Source of the DNA: Amylostereum areolatum
Taxonomy: Eukaryota; Basidiomycota; Agaricomycetes; Russulales; Stereaceae
DNA: 64,000 nt
Reading direction: 5' to 3'
Assembly (NCBI GenBank): GCA_012932865.1
Contig: SAXG01000001.1
Location: 1,787,693 to 1,851,692 of the forward strand
Below, one piece after another: positions 11,076 to 24,442 of the stretch (position 1 is its first letter; each line of letters opens with the position of its first letter). The position numbers were made by a program, and so were the translations under genes. Below the pieces are notes generated by a model. That model made no database searches and had not been told where the DNA came from. It saw nothing but the letters and a program-made list of their open reading frames with translations.

Positions 11076-12765
11076 ATGAGCAACACCTCACGCCCCCGAT
11101 TTTCTTCTAACCCGTGCGATGCGACACAAGAAACTTCTCTGAAATCTCCCAACGTGGACTGGATACCGGTAATATCTTGCCCCGCCGATGTCCCCCTCGA
11201 CCTCGTGAGCACCTTCCCTTCGCTTCACATTCACCCCGCCAAACTGACTTCAAGTTCCAAGTCGCCATCTCCCAGCTGATCCACCATCCAGAATACAACT
11301 CCACGCTCATCCTCCGCTCAGAGACCGTCGCGGACGTGACCGACAACTTCCCACCGACCGTTCCCCGCCTCGACGATCTTGTCCCGGTGCAAAATATCCA
11401 CCGCAAACTTCTCGCTCGTCGGCCAACTCGCGATGCCTCTCTTGAACAACACTGCACGCTATACGCCACACCATTGGACCCGAATCCCATTGTGCTCGTC
11501 CTGACGCCGATCGTTCCTCCCGGAGGCCAACTTCCGTATTACCATCCAACGGTTTCCCACCTCGCCTTCCGGTACATCCCCGCGACCTCTCGTTTTCAAA
11601 TCGATGTCGTTCCCCTACCGGAAGCACCGCTGGACCTCAACTCTCGGCTCTACCGCACCTGTCTCGCCCTACTTGAAACACTCCATCGGTATGGCTGGGG
11701 CGCGCTCACTCAATATCGCAAACGCGTCGCACACGACTGCCTTGTTCCCCGGGAAACTTACCAAGATCTTTACTTGATCATGCGCGAGCGCCACAAACAT
11801 ATCGTGAACGAATGGCAAGAGGTGACCGATCCCCTCAAGCACGTCTTCGAAGTGAGTTTCATGCATCCTCTTCACCTACGTTTCCTTGAACCCCGCCAAC
11901 AGGATATCGGCATCGCAACTTTCCTAATACTCCTATGGAGAGATACGAGCGACCCGAATTATACTGTGCCAGTGCTAGACTGTGAGCCTCCATCAGAAGA
12001 ACCATGGCGAAAGTGGCTCCGTCCCGCTGGTGGCTTTGTCGACCTTGGGTAAGGTTTTTTTTCTCGTCTCCCCTTTCCTTCCCACTGAAACTTCGCATCC
12101 TAGTTGCGGAAACGGGCTTCTCACCCACATTCTCACCTCGGAAGGCTATCAAGGCCACGGTATCGACGTCCGCGCGCGCACCTCCTGGTCGCACTACCCT
12201 CCCACGACCCAATCCCAACTGCACGTCTCCCCTCTCGATCCCACGTCTCCCACATCCCCTTTCCTCCCTCCTCAAAGCTTCCTCATTGGCAACCACGCCG
12301 ACGAGCTCACGCCTTGGCTTCCCCTTCTTTCCACGCTCACTCGCGCCTCAGGATACCTCTCCATCCCGTGCTGCGCCTGGTCCTTCGACGCCCGCTTCGA
12401 CCGTGCCCGGGATACGCCTCTCCTGTCCATTGACCCTGTATCGCTCAACCTTGGCGGGGACGGGTCGTACGCGAGCTCTTATTCTATGTATCGCATCTGG
12501 CTCGCGGCACTGAGCGTTCATTGCGGATGGGAGATCGAATGCGAAGCGTTGAGGATCCCGAGCACGCGCAACTGGGCACTCGTGGGTAAGGGCGTTTATT
12601 TACTTTTGAACCTACGATCCTCACCTATGTGCGTTTTATTTAGGCAGGAAGCGTACAAAGGAAAATGACGCCGTGGATTCGAACATCCAATCGATCCTTG
12701 AGAGCGTCAAGCAACGAGGTATCTTCAAGACACGACGTCCAGAAGGCAAAGCGGGCGATCACTGA
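11076..12765 (+). CDS. TRM44: tRNA(Ser) Um44 2'-O-methyltransferase
   Basis: This S-adenosylmethionine-dependent enzyme methylates the 2'-hydroxyl of U44 in tRNA-Ser in the cytoplasm. The family signatures are present in order: QLIHHPEYNSTLILRSE after the first intron, FVDLGCGNGLL (SAM-binding loop, completed across an intron at ~12051-12102), YQGHGIDVRAR, and SIPCCAWSFDARF near 12362. Five exons are inferred: introns 11205-11254, 11852-11902 (in frame with no stop), ~12051-12102 and ~12588-12643. The first has a CTGAC branch site. The ATG at 11076 gives a 43-codon first exon that joins in phase 0. The TGA is at 12763-12765, only 88 bp from the convergent PEX5 stop. Confidence 0.9.
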
Positions 12766-12853
12766 TGCTCACACCGCATAAAATTCAACTTTGTCCTATT
12801 ACACATATTGCCGTGATATATATATACTACATACATGGTTAATCCTCTTCGGC

Positions 12854-15281
12854 CTAAAATTCGAAGCCTTCCTTACGGAACACCTCCAGGTTTACATTGG
12901 CCGTAGTCTGCTCCGATAGATCGGTTCGTCGCTGAGAAAGAAAGAAAGAAAGGGAGAGAAGTCAGACAGACTTGGTTGGACGAATAACGAAAGAACATAC
13001 CATTGCAATGAAAGCCCGACGCAATGTCGACAGTAGTTGCTCGCTTTTATCCCCCCCTGTGGACTCCTGCATCACAAGCGCACTAAGGAAATGTTCCGCC
13101 GCCTCTTTGTGAGCGCCGATGTTGAGACCTTCCCCAAGGAAAGCCTGTCAGAACACATTGGGGCGGATCGTGGAGAGAAACAAAACGTACAAGCCACGCC
13201 GACATTATAAATGGCCCGAGTATAGGTCGGCCGCAAGCCAAGAGCCTGCCTGTACGCCCCAAGCGACTCCTCCGGCTTGTTCCCATTTGACAGCGACGAC
13301 CCAAGCCTATTCCAAAGCAGGTAGTCCTAACATCCCCGCACCAATCAGACCTTCGTCCCCGTAAACAGAGAAGAAACGCACGTTGGGTCGCTCCGCAAGG
13401 GCCGTTTCGAAGCAATCCTTCGCCCGGTCGAAGTTTCCGTTCGTGTAGAACAGGACTCCGAGCGCAATCTGCACGTCCGGATCGATGATGCCTTGCGCGT
13501 GTTGCGCCCGCGCGACGGTGAGGAACGCGTCCGTGACCATCTCATGCGAATGCCACTGGGACTGCGAAAGTGACTCCGTCGCGTGGGGTGATATGGGATA
13601 TTCTGGGTGGCGTGCACCCAACCAGCGGAGGAGCATGGCATGAGAGGCGCGGTCGAAAGATTCGTTGGTGTACGATATCGCGAGCGACTAATGAGGCGTT
13701 AGTTATGACCTGAAAGAAACGAGTCGCCGGCACATACAAGCATACCGGCGCCGGCTGCACCAGCTTCAGTGGCGATACGAACACCCTCGGTAAGGGCCTT
13801 CATCCCAGCCTCTTCGCGTTCGTCCATGTTGCGTGTCTCGCCGAGCAGGATCCACGCCTCGTATCCGCCTTCGCCGAGGTGGCCTTTCTGGATGGCTGCT
13901 TCCAGAAGAAGCGCGGCGTCGGTTAGCGAACCGTTATTCTCCAAGAGCCTCTTGGCCTCGTCGAGGGGAGATGTGGTCGACGAAGAGGGATCCAGATATT
14001 TGTTGTTCGATTCTAACACATATCGGTTAGCAACAGTGTGTGCAAGTTTGGGAAGATGAAGGTACCGAACGAGTAAGGGTCGAGGAGGGGAATTCCCTCG
14101 TGGTCAAACTTGACAGTATCCCCGAACGTGTCGCCCAAGTCGCCCAGACCATTTTCCCAAGCCTGTTGCATCCCACTTCCGTAGTCAAGGTTCTCGTCCT
14201 GTGACCGCATGAGTTGATTGAACTCCGCTTCCCATTTGGCCATCTCATCCTGCGGTGGCGGCATATCCGAGTTACGCATCTGATCCCAAACACTATGCGA
14301 TCCCTCAGCAGAAGTACAGCACGCGGGAAGAGGAAAACGTACTCTTTGAAGGTCGACGTCTGATCGGTGTCGTTGAGCGTGGCCGAGCTAAGGTTATCAG
14401 TAAGCTCCTGAACCTCATCGGCCACCTCCGGTTTATGTGCAATGGCCTGAGCGGGTTGCAAAGACGCGTCGATCTGGGCGAAGGCCGCATCGAAGTCAGC
14501 TTCCTTTAGCTTGCCCTTGCCCTTGTCCAACGCAAGTGATGGGGGGCTTCCGAGGCCTTGCATGTAGTTTTGAGGGAAGGAGTTCATGCCGCCATACATA
14601 AAGGACGAGTTGCCATATGGACTCATTTGGTTCTGAAGAACTGGAGGAATTGTCGGCGTGAGTGGTAGGTATCTTACGAGAAGTTGCATGAAGCGCACCA
14701 GGAGATTGCATGGCCTGTTGTTGATGCGGCTGGTTTGGTATGGCAGGAATTATCGCGTGGGATGCGTCGAATTCACCTGCCCAGGCCATTGGAGGCATGC
14801 CTGACCTGGCAGCAGTCTGCGTGTTCTCCTGACGCTGGATCTCGGCCCAGGCTTGCGAGAAATCGGGAGCTTGGTTGCGGGCAGCGGTCATAAGCTGCAG
14901 TTGGCGGGCCACGGCCTCATTCATGACCATGTTAGGAGCTATAGAGGGCACTTGGGGGTTTCCATCGAAAAACTGTCGAGCCATGACCATGTCTTGTTCA
15001 GCAGCTGCCTGAGCAGAACTACTAGGGAGATGGTGTAACTGTAATACAGGCGACGTCAGTTTATGGTCTCGGTGTCCTTCAGCTGAGCATATGCGTACTC
15101 GAGAAGAGGATGGGCCCGCGATCCTGTCCTGCACCGAGTGTTAGCAGGAACTTTCGCTCGTAGACTGGAGCACACGCACCTGTTGCAGGCTTCGATCGCC
15201 ATCTGTGTGTTTGAGGACTTGGGAAAGCGGATTTGCGTCAATGGCGCACTCAGCGCCGGACATAAGGCCTTGGAGGGACAT
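12854..15281 (-). CDS. PEX5: Peroxisomal targeting signal 1 receptor
   Basis: PEX5 binds the C-terminal PTS1 tripeptide of peroxisomal matrix proteins and shuttles them to the peroxisome. The N-terminus MSLQGLMSGAEC places the conserved ubiquitinated cysteine at residue 12. This is why the ATG at 15281 is preferred over an in-frame upstream ATG near 15383. Two WxxxF docking motifs are visible (WAGEF and WEAEF). The C-terminal half is a TPR array: AWILLGETRNMDEREE, VQIALGVLFYTNGNFDRAKDCF and LWNRLGSSLSNGNKPEESL are recognisable TPR pieces. The protein ends KEGFEF. Introns are short; one near 12940 contains an AAAG microsatellite. The gene diverges from ETFA with 169 bp between start codons. 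Confidence 0.93.
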
Positions 15282-15450
15282 GGTGGCGGGAAGAGAAGGT
15301 GGTAAGTAAGCGGAAAGCGATGAGGGGGAGCCAACACCGGCGCGGACACGTGAAATGTCCAGAAATCCGGGGTAAGTAGACATCCGCTGCTTTCACTCGT
15401 CTCCTTCAAGTGCTGGGCCACCACATCCCAAGTTACGCTCGTCGTCCACG
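15282..15450. promoter_or_regulatory. Shared divergent promoter of PEX5 and ETFA
   Basis: Only 169 bp separates the two divergent start codons, so both promoters and leaders must lie or overlap here. Pairing a peroxisomal import receptor with an electron carrier for fatty-acid oxidation fits co-expression during lipid use. No specific regulator site can be named, and co-regulation is inference from layout. Confidence 0.5.
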
Positions 15451-16630
15451 ATGCTTCGCGCTCGCTCCGTCCTCGCTCACAACGCCCGCGCCGTTCTGCT
15501 TCGCGCATACGCGACTGCCTCATCGCCCCATGCACTCGTCCTCCTCGAGCACCGGAACGGATCCGTGGAATCCGGCTCTTTGGTCGCCCTCACCGCCGCT
15601 CAGCAACTTGGAGGTAAAGTGACAGGTCTCGTCATCGGAGGACCCGACCAAGTCCCTGCCGTGCTTGAAAAAGTCAAGAAGTGCGTGCGTGTGTGGCTAG
15701 TCTTCTATTCTATTCTGACCCGGCGACTCCTTTCCATTTCCACAGCTTGAAGGGCTTGTCCACCGTTCTACACTCAACATCCCCCCAGTATGCATCCTCC
15801 GTGCCCGAGATCGTAGGCCCTATCTTCGAGAAGCTCCTCGAGTCTGGCTCTCCCTACACCCACGTTGTCTCATCGCACTCTTCCGCCGCCAAAGCCCTCC
15901 TCCCTCGCGTTGCCGCAAAACTTTCAGTCCCTGCCGTGTCTGACATCATCTCCGTCGAACACGACGCCTCCGCGAACACCACTACCTTCTCCCGGCCCAT
16001 ATATGCCGGTAACGCCATTGCCACCGTCCGCACACCCGCCTCCGTTCCAATCAAGTTTTTCACCGTGCGCTCAACCGCTTTTTCTGCCGCCTTGACCGAC
16101 GCTTCAACCACGGTCGAGCTCATTCCTCTTGACCCGGTCGATGTCCCCGATTCTCCCACCCAGCATATCAAGACTGAACTCGCCAAATCTGACCGGCCAG
16201 AGCTTGGCTCCGCGACACGCATTGTCTCCGGGGGACGTGCGCTCAAGAACGCCGAAACGTTCAAGAGCACGCTCGAACCCCTCGCCGACGTCCTGGGCGC
16301 CGCCATCGGTGCTTCTCGCGCGGCTGTCGATGCAGGCTACGTGGACAACTCGCTCCAGGTTGGACAGACGGGCAAGGTCGTCGCGCCCGAACTTTACATC
16401 GCGGTCGGCATTTCAGGCGCTATCCAGCATCTTGCGGGCATGAAGGATTCCAAGATGATTGTTGCCATCAACAAAGTGCGTTTGCGTCCCTATTTCTCGT
16501 AACATGTATTCAACCTAACACTGACGGTGTGCAGGATGCGGATGCGCCAATTTTCCAGGTCGCAGATGCGGGACTGGTGGCTGACCTATATGATGCCGTC
16601 CCAGAGCTCGTGGAGAAACTGAAGAAGTAG
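15451..16630 (+). CDS. ETFA: Electron transfer flavoprotein alpha subunit, mitochondrial
   Basis: The alpha subunit of ETF carries electrons from acyl-CoA and other dehydrogenases to ETF:ubiquinone oxidoreductase in the mitochondrial matrix. The N-terminus [21 protein letters not shown] is an arginine-rich, acid-free presequence. The ETF N-terminal domain follows ([17 protein letters not shown]). The C-terminal FAD-binding domain has [31 protein letters not shown] and the final [13 protein letters not shown]. Two introns, at about 15680-15746 and 16476-16534, join in frame (KVKN-LKGL and AINK-DADAP). The TAG is at 16628-16630. Length (~350 aa) is normal for the family. Confidence 0.95.
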
Positions 16631-16708
16631 AATTATAACATTCCTCTCGCAATACTATACAGCCCACCCATTTGTACATCCAAACAGTCGAACGAACATC
16701 CATCCTAG

Positions 16709-18464
16709 TCAGAGACGCGTTTGCACCTGTGACTTCATCACCGCCAGCGCACGCCGAGCATCTTCTTCTGGCCCACGCACCCACAGCCAATCCCACATAT
16801 GCTCAATCGCCGGCCCCAGCTCTGTGTATCGGTCCTTGAGTGCACTATTGAACTCATACATCATGCCGGACTCGCGCGACCCGCGCAAGACGTGGCTCGC
16901 CTGCGGTAGACGAATGGCTTCGTACGCGGCGAGGGCGCTCGGGAGAGTACTTGGTGTAACAAAAGGGTCTCCAAGCAGTGCGGCCAAAATATACGCGTCC
17001 TTTTGAGAGGCATGCATTAGTCGCCGCGAGAGTAGCACGAGGGAGGACAACATACTTCGATAGCCTGGCCGGCACCCGCACCTTGGTGGGGTAACATCGC
17101 ATGCGCCTGCGAGCAACCCTTTTGTCAGCGAAAAGCACCCAAGGGATGTGGGGAAGACTAACAGAGTCGCCGACAAGGACAACGTTTCTGGACACATATG
17201 TGGGTATAGGCTTTAGCATATGTAGCCCCCATTTCGTTGGCTTCTCGATGCACTATCCACCTATGTTAACCTTTTGAGAGGGTAGTTATGAAGAAGAGAC
17301 ATACCTCGAGCAGCTCACATACCTCAGGCTCCCAGCCTGAAAAGCAGTCCAGAAGCTCCTCTCGGGAACACTCCTCGACCCACGGCGCGTTCCACTCCGT
17401 GCCCTCCTTCTTCAGCTGGGATACAAACGTGATTACGTTGACGATGGTACCCTGCGATATTGCGTAGCTGACAACGTGCTGTCCTCCAAGGTCGAGCTTC
17501 AGTATTCAAGCTAGAGTGAACAAACTACTTCACACCTTGCTTTGGCCACAATACTATGGAAAGAAAGTCAACCACATATTGCTCGAAGAACAATAAAAAC
17601 CGACCATCATGGGGCTCTGCACCGCCCTATGGTTAGCGTCTCCCTTCCTGAGTTTCTCGACAGGCACAAGTCCCCTATAAGCAACGATTCCGCTCCACAC
17701 AGGGTGGATGTACTTCAACAACTCGGGATTTCCGTTCTTTTCTGCAAGCCTACGAAACATAATCTCCCGCACGGCCGACTTGATCCCGTCGCATCCAACG
17801 AGTATATCGCATGTCGCCTCCGTTCCGTCAGCGAACCTTAAACCTGTCTCCCCAGTGCTATCGGATGTAGAGTAGGACGTAAGGCGCTTGCCGAAATGCG
17901 CGATTCCAGGCGGGAGATGCTGGATGAATGTGTCCAGAAAATGGGCGCGGTGGAAGCGGATACAGCCGTCTACAACATCATGACAATGAATATGCAGAAA
18001 ATCATAGAAATGGGGTGACCTACAGGGCAACTCGAAGAGATGGAATCTGGATCCTTCGTGTGGTACGTCCGACTTGCGATAATCGAACCCGATACCTTCT
18101 ACGACCTCATGGCGTCAGTCTCGTACCATATCGAGGAGAACGCGGGAGTACCTCACCAGTTGATCCATCCGGAACTGCATGAGCTACCTTGGCGAAATCC
18201 TCCGCCAAACCTAACAGTTCCAATATCCTCCACGTCCTGAACCAGATCATAACCCCGGCGCCGATCTCGGCAAAACGCCCCGCGACTTCATAAAGTTCGA
18301 CTTGGAGGTCAGCATGCTTGGAAAGTGCAACGGCGAGACAAAGTCCGCTAATGCCACCACCACTGGACCATGGCCTTGGATCAGTCTACAGACGAGGACT
18401 GCACCGGAGTACCGAGAACACACCAGATTGCAATTCGTAGACGAGGTCGGCGAGGTTCAGCCAT
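16709..18464 (-). CDS. FAD-dependent aromatic monooxygenase (salicylate hydroxylase-like)
   Basis: This is a group A flavoprotein monooxygenase that would hydroxylate an aromatic substrate using NAD(P)H and oxygen. The dinucleotide-binding motif is CGGGISGLCLAVAL, formed when exon 1 (ATG at 18464, MAEPRRPRLRIAI) joins across an intron. The DG motif is CDGIKSAVREIMF, and the second FAD motif VVLVGDSAHAMLPHQGAG is interrupted by a short intron after GDS. Multiple small introns are needed throughout. The stop is at 16709-16711, 78 bp from the convergent ETFA stop. The substrate cannot be read from sequence; salicylate, 6-hydroxynicotinate and related acids are all plausible. Confidence 0.85.
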
Positions 18465-18894
18465 GACGATAAAAGACAGATAACATCAAGCATGTTTACT
18501 GATGCTCCCTTGCAACACCGTGGGTGTTGGGCCTTGGGAAGGTCACACGCGAAGAAGCACAAAACGAAGTGGCCATTAAGTTGTGGTAAGATCGGTCCCA
18601 TGATAGCCTTCAAATCAAACCACGCGAGATGGCCGTGAGACTTCGAAAGACATATACCGGGTCCTGTGTAAAGTAAATGATCCTTCTTGCCAAGGGTAGG
18701 GCTGGCATGAAGGTTCGGGATGAGATGAAGGGAAGGAGCGCGAAGATAGAAACGCGGTAGCGTGACCTTGGCCGTTCCCACGTGATTTTCACGCAGGGCT
18801 TACGCGTCGCAGTCCCAACACCCGACGGCTCAGACTTGTCTCTGCCCATCACCAGCACTCTTCGCCATACTACTTCTCGTCTCCGGAATCCGTA

Positions 18895-19892
18895 ATGGAC
18901 TTCTACAAACCGTTATCAGACTTCAAACTTTCTGGAAGGACTCTTGTCCTCGTGCGTACGCCTTTCTCTTCTAACACTGCCTCCTGCCGCTCAATCCGCG
19001 TACAAGAGTAGCCCATCGTCTCCACTGCCAACGTATCTCAACTTGCTTCCGACCTCTTGATCTCGTCGTTGGAGCTGAAATGTGTCGGTGTATTTGACCC
19101 CCGCGGATCTTGTCCCTGTGGTGGGTGGACGTGAGAACGGCGAGGAGGGCGTCACGCTTCCTCTTGAGCGTACGTCCATCATCCCTTTTCCGCGATAACC
19201 TTCACTATAACCGAATAACAGTGTATGCGAATGATGCTGTTGATATCGTTGTTATACAGCAACGATCTCCCGTGCTCAAGGTCTTTATCGCCTTGTGTTT
19301 TTATCGCACATTTGTCTAATAATTGTATTTAGTCGCGGAAAGAGGAATTCATCGCTTCCGTTTACGACTTCATCAAATCAACGAAGTTCTCTGCGGTCAT
19401 CTTTCTTTCCGGCGTCGATCTCTCTGACCGCACTGATGACCAGATGATGTACGTTTCGCCTTTCCTCTCTACCCTCACCGTGGTCTCATTTATCCCAGGA
19501 CCCCTTCATACTACATCCGACCGGCGAAATCTCCCTCGTGGGACTCTTCACCTCTCCAAAATATCTCAAATCTACCGATCCCACCATACACTTCTCCTGT
19601 TGCACCCCGCCCCGTCCCCACTACTCCCTCTCCTGAGAACCCAGTCCCTTTTATCCCGGGCGGCGGCCTGACCCGTCGAATTCTCAACTCCATTCCCTCC
19701 TCCTGGCCTATTCCTACCGTATCCCTTCTCCAATTTGTCCTCGAAGGCGACAATCGCGCCGACGCTGCACTCATGGCTGCCGTTGTCGCCAAAATCTTCG
19801 CACTCGATGGCAAGATTGCAGAGTGGAAGCAGCCACAAAGTTGGCAACAGGGACTGTTTGGAACGCCGCAGGACCAGACGTTGTATGGATGA
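18895..19892 (+). CDS. PSMG2: Proteasome assembly chaperone 2
   Basis: PSMG2 (Add66/Pba2 in yeast) heterodimerises with PSMG1 and guides assembly of the 20S proteasome alpha ring. The start MDFYKPLSDFKLSGRTL and the following PIVSTANVSQLASDLLISSL are typical of the PAC2 family. VNDAVDIVVIQQRSP-like sequence near 19230 and the FSAVIFLSGVDLSDRTDDQM block support it. The C-terminal part begins GGGLTRRILNSIP and reads through to TGA at 19890-19892. Four short introns are inferred. The gene is convergent with RRP12 (185 bp between stops). Confidence 0.85.
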
Positions 19893-20077
19893 AGGGGCGG
19901 GCAGCCTCCCTTTGCAGTGAAAGAAACATGTAACATGTACAGTACTTTTGAATGTGCAACATACTCATACACACGTCGTCATCGATGGTCGCGCATCGCA
20001 TACAGTGATACAGAAATATAAATCAGAGCAACACCCGAGTACACACATAACGTCTCACATCTAACTCCCTCAACAGC

Positions 20078-23000
20078 TTACTGTTTACCAGCAACGCCGA
20101 TACGACTGCGTCGTCCACCCCTCTTCGCCGCTTGTCCAAGAGGGACGTAGGCATACGGGTCCACACCTCCCTTTTTGAGATCTCCGCCAGCCTTCTACAG
20201 AAACATCGAGATCCACAAAGTCAACATCCACCCCACCGTCGCACAGCCAAAAACACGAACCTTGGCCTTGAACTCTTTCCCCAACTTGACGTCGCTTCTC
20301 CTCTTCACAGGCCTCTCTTTCCCAGTCTGGGCTCCGACATCCTCCATTTCCACGTCCCTGTCCTCATTCTCCGCCGCTTCTCTTCTGCGCTTCTTTGTAT
20401 CCTTGTTGAACTTGATGCGCCCACCGGGTCCGCGTGTAAACCCATCCACAGACGTCATCTGCTCAAGGTAAGCCGTACCCTCCACATTCTCCCTATCTGC
20501 TCCGACTCCGACTTCCTCGTCTGAAGAATCTTCGATCATCATCTTCCCGTCGTCCCCAGTCTTGAAATGTGTCGCATCTTGCCCAGGTTTGCGTTTGCGG
20601 GTCTGCTTAGCATCTACACCCCAACCACATAAGCACTTGAGAGTAGCAGACAAGGAGTGAGCCCTTACTCGCAACGCGCGCGGCCGCTCCAGACAGTAGA
20701 TCCATAGGCTCGTCGTCGTCTACGCGTAATCGCGTGGCATAGTCAGCACCTTTCCGTTTGTTTGCCGCGGGCCGTTGTTCAGCGCCCTCGTCGTCGCTGT
20801 CCTCCAACTCGCTCTCGCTTCCATACAACACGTCTTCGAACGCATTGCCAGTCATAGGCTTGGCTTTGCCCGACGGTTCCTAGAAGTATGAGAAACGGTG
20901 TTCATCAGCGCCACGCCCAAATCCAACTTCCTATTCCCCCATGCGGATGGTACCCACCTCGTCCTCATCGTCCGCAGCGAGCGCCTTCTTCTTCTTTGCG
21001 CGCTCCTTCCGCTTCTTGATATTCACAAGCACCTTCGCCGCATCGCCCTCGCCGGCGCATGCGTACACGTCCTGCCACCCGAACCTGCGGATCATCCGCT
21101 CAAAAATATGCCGAACTTTCGCCTTGAAATGGTTCTTATGATCGTGGGACCAGCGAAAAAGCGCAGGCACCAGTTGGGGCAAGTGCGGCCGCACCAAATC
21201 TTCAGCGAGTGTGTGTACTGCCAGTTTGACGAAACCAAGGGTCGACTTTACGATCTCGCGGTTAGCAGAGGACAAGAAGACGAAGAGGGTTGTCAGGATC
21301 TCGTTGTGCATCTCGGCGGAAATGGTGTCTGCGGTGGAAGGTCAGAAACGCCGGCCGGTGAAGAGAAAGGCGGGGCGTACCGTTAAATTCGAACACAAGA
21401 CGGGAAATGGCTGTCACCGTCGCGCTGATCATGTGGGGAGTAGCGCCGGCCAGACCACCCGCTATCATGGTCATGTATTCCTCGATATTCGCTTTTGCTA
21501 ATGATAGGTCAGGTTCGTGATGCTAGTCTTATGAAGGAAAATGCGTTACCTTCATTGGTACCGTCCTCGTCCATGCCGTCAACAAGGTCACGTTTGACCA
21601 CACCTCCCTCGTTCATTTTATTGCCCATGGCCACAATGAGATCGAACGCAGCATTGCGTGCCTTCTCTGACGGCTCCTTGGTACCGAGCACCGCTTCGGG
21701 AATGAGAGCGGGAATTACATGCAATGAATCCGATGGAATCAACGGGAGTATGTTGGTGTATAGGTGAAGACGATCCTGCACGATATATTGAACTTTGACA
21801 TAAAGCCCTCCGGAAGACAAAGAAATCGCACCTTCTTGGCGGCAGAAGCAAGACCCTCCGATGCCTCATCCAACTTTTGTAGTACGACCTGCACATCCAC
21901 GTTCGCCTTGTTACTCTCCTTAAGTTTTGCAAGTATTTTATAGCCACGCTTTTGTACGCCATTGTCCGCGTTCGAAAGGACCTCCTTTGACAAGGCATAG
22001 CTGGAAGAGCATCGTAGCGTCGTCCCCGGAGAGGTGAGGCAAAAGGAGAACCAGAATGTCCTGTGTCATCGCGGCCATGCTTCCGCCCTCGATTGGTCCT
22101 CGTGATGGTGCTGCCCTGGCCAGATTCTGCTTGAATAGATCGAAGACTTTGCGATAGGCCTGGGAAATAGCCTGGGGAGACCCGAGGTCAGCGCTTGCAG
22201 CATCAAAGCGACGGGCGCGATTTGAACATACCTGCTCCCCTGCAACGGCCGCCCACACACTGATAACATCGCCCACCATCCCGCGTGCTTCCCGATTGAC
22301 ACTGCCGAATACATTGAACAGCACTGCCAACCAGCTCTCTGCCTGCGCCCGTAAAAATTCCACGTTCCGAGCGGCAAGGTCGACTGATATCACATCGACG
22401 CGCGTGAGAGCAGGAAACTTCTTGATTTGAGCCTTGTCCCCGGACGCAAGGACGGTGTTGGAATCTACTAAAATCTTCAAAGCCCTCAAGACTGGTGGGC
22501 GCAGCTCCAGTTGGTTATACAACAGTTGAGATATCAGTTGGGAGAATGCGGGCGTCAGGGCCTGCGAAGTTTATTCAACATTTCCAGTGAGAACCTATAC
22601 GGAATAGATTAACAACGGATCCACGTACCAACGATAAATCTGCGGGAGCCCAGCAATAACCAGGGAGACCAGCCCAAATTTGGGAAATCAAAACTGTCCA
22701 AACCTTAGCTTCGGACTGTCTGCCTTCGTCCTCGGCCTTCTGTTGCAAGTTGAACATGCGCTCGGAGAGGGGAACAAAGTAGTCAATGAAGTGGCCCAGT
22801 GGCGACGGATGGGGTTGGGCCAACAATGGAAGAAGGTATGCGCGGGGTTCACGACCTGCTTGTCTGGGTAAAGTCAAGTGAGAAGGCCGCTTCATCAAAC
22901 CGTACATGGAGAGATTATACATACCGATCGGCAGGCTCAAGATTCAGGGGAAGAGTCTGCAGGAGGACGCTGGGACCCATTGTCGACATTGCGGTGCCGA

Positions 23001-24442
23001 GCGCGCCGTCTGCCTGCCTCTTTGTGTTCAAAGTCCTTCTGAACTCGGAGCTCGCTGATCTTCTGGACCAGAGGAAGAAGGAGGACTTCAGCAGCGGTTG
23101 GGGAGGCGGCGCTTTCGCGGAAACGAAGGTTGTTGAGCAGTGCCGAGATCACAGAGAGGAGTTCAGGCATGACACGCGCAAATGCAAGCGCATCGAACGC
23201 CTTTTCCGTTTGAGCGATGATTCTGCTGAGCGGGGATTTCGGGTCACCTTTTCCGTGCTCTTTCACCGCGGGGGACACGAAAGTCGGGGTAAAACATTTC
23301 GCCAGGAGCGCGAGGGACCGGGAGGCCGCCTTGCGCACCGCGGAATCGGTAGAATCAAGGAAAGTCCACACAGCTTTCCAGATTTTGCCTAGCTCAGCGG
23401 CGGACGCCTCAGGGCTGGCGCTCTTGTACGCAAGCATGGCATTTCCCAGGAGGCCCAGCCAGGAGGGTGCTAGGGTACTATCTGTCTTTGATGGGGGAGA
23501 CGACAGGACGGCCTTAAGAATCTGGGGGATTTCTGAGAGGACATCAATTTGTTCGTCCTCTGCAGGGGCCGAAAGTAAATCTGACAGAAGGGAATAGGCG
23601 CTTTGGGAGAGGAAGGGGTTTCCGAGTCTAGGAAGCGTTAAAAGTATTGGGACGATGTCTGGAAGAGACTAGTGCAGTGCTTGTGAATTAGGGGTCGCCA
23701 GGGTGTGTGAAATAAACCTACTGAAGGCGGTAGACGGCGTATGATGGGGCGAAGGAAGGACAGAAGGTGGATTGCGATTTCTGCGCTTTCCATATCTGCT
23801 TTTGCATGTTTCGATTTAGGGATGGCGTTTGCGTTGGCATCTGCAAGAGTAGATTTCGCCCATTCGGCGACGCGTTCGGCGTAAGGGTGTATGATCATGG
23901 GGCTTGGTGGGGAAGATAGGATGTCCTTGACGACATCAGCAGCTTTTTTGCGGACTTTGGGTCTGGGATCAAGGCATAGTTGGAGTATAGATGCAAAGGA
24001 TTGGCGCACGCCGAGGGACATCTAGTTGAGGGCGATCTAACGCTTTGAGGAGGGGACCGTATAGACCCAGCTGTGATCGAAGGGGCGGTGCATGCGATTG
24101 AAGAACAGGGAAGAGCGGGGAGGTAAGAGACAGAATTGTGGACAAGTTTCCGCGAATGACGGGAGCCGGGGTGAATGGGGCGACGAGAGCAAGGAGATAA
24201 AGTTCCGCGGGGAGCATGTCGCCGTCGCCGAGGCTAAGGCCCGTCGGACGCTCCTTTTGAACAGTACCATCAAGGGTAGTGAGCAGAGCAGCAAAATATG
24301 CCGTTGGTGTCTTTTCCGTCTTCTGATCGTCGAGGGTCGCGTCGACAGCGTGAAGAAGGGTTGCGGGAGCCTTCTGGTGCGCGAGATTTGAGGAGGTATG
24401 TGGGCGGATTTTCGTCAGGGCCTGGCTGAATTCGTCGGACAT
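20078..24442 (-). CDS. RRP12: Ribosomal RNA-processing protein 12 (HEAT-repeat export factor)
   Basis: RRP12 is a large HEAT-repeat protein that binds pre-ribosomes and helps maturation and nuclear export of both subunits. The N-terminus MSDEFSQALTKIRPHTSSNL resembles the yeast protein's start, so the ATG at 24442 is chosen over longer upstream frames. The NUC173-type central part includes VRKKAADVVKDILSSP and AVRKAASRSLALLAKCF HEAT-like segments. The C-terminal tail is acidic and basic in turn (SESELEDSDDEG, KRKGADYATRL, SSDEEVG) and ends IGVAGKQ. About a dozen introns of 50-70 nt are needed. It diverges from the acyltransferase gene. Confidence 0.9.

Noticed and set aside
11852..11902. Continuous TRM44 exon through 11852-11902
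   Set aside because: The stretch has no stop and keeps frame, but it has a perfect GTGAGT donor and CAACAG acceptor, and the translated insert breaks a conserved block.
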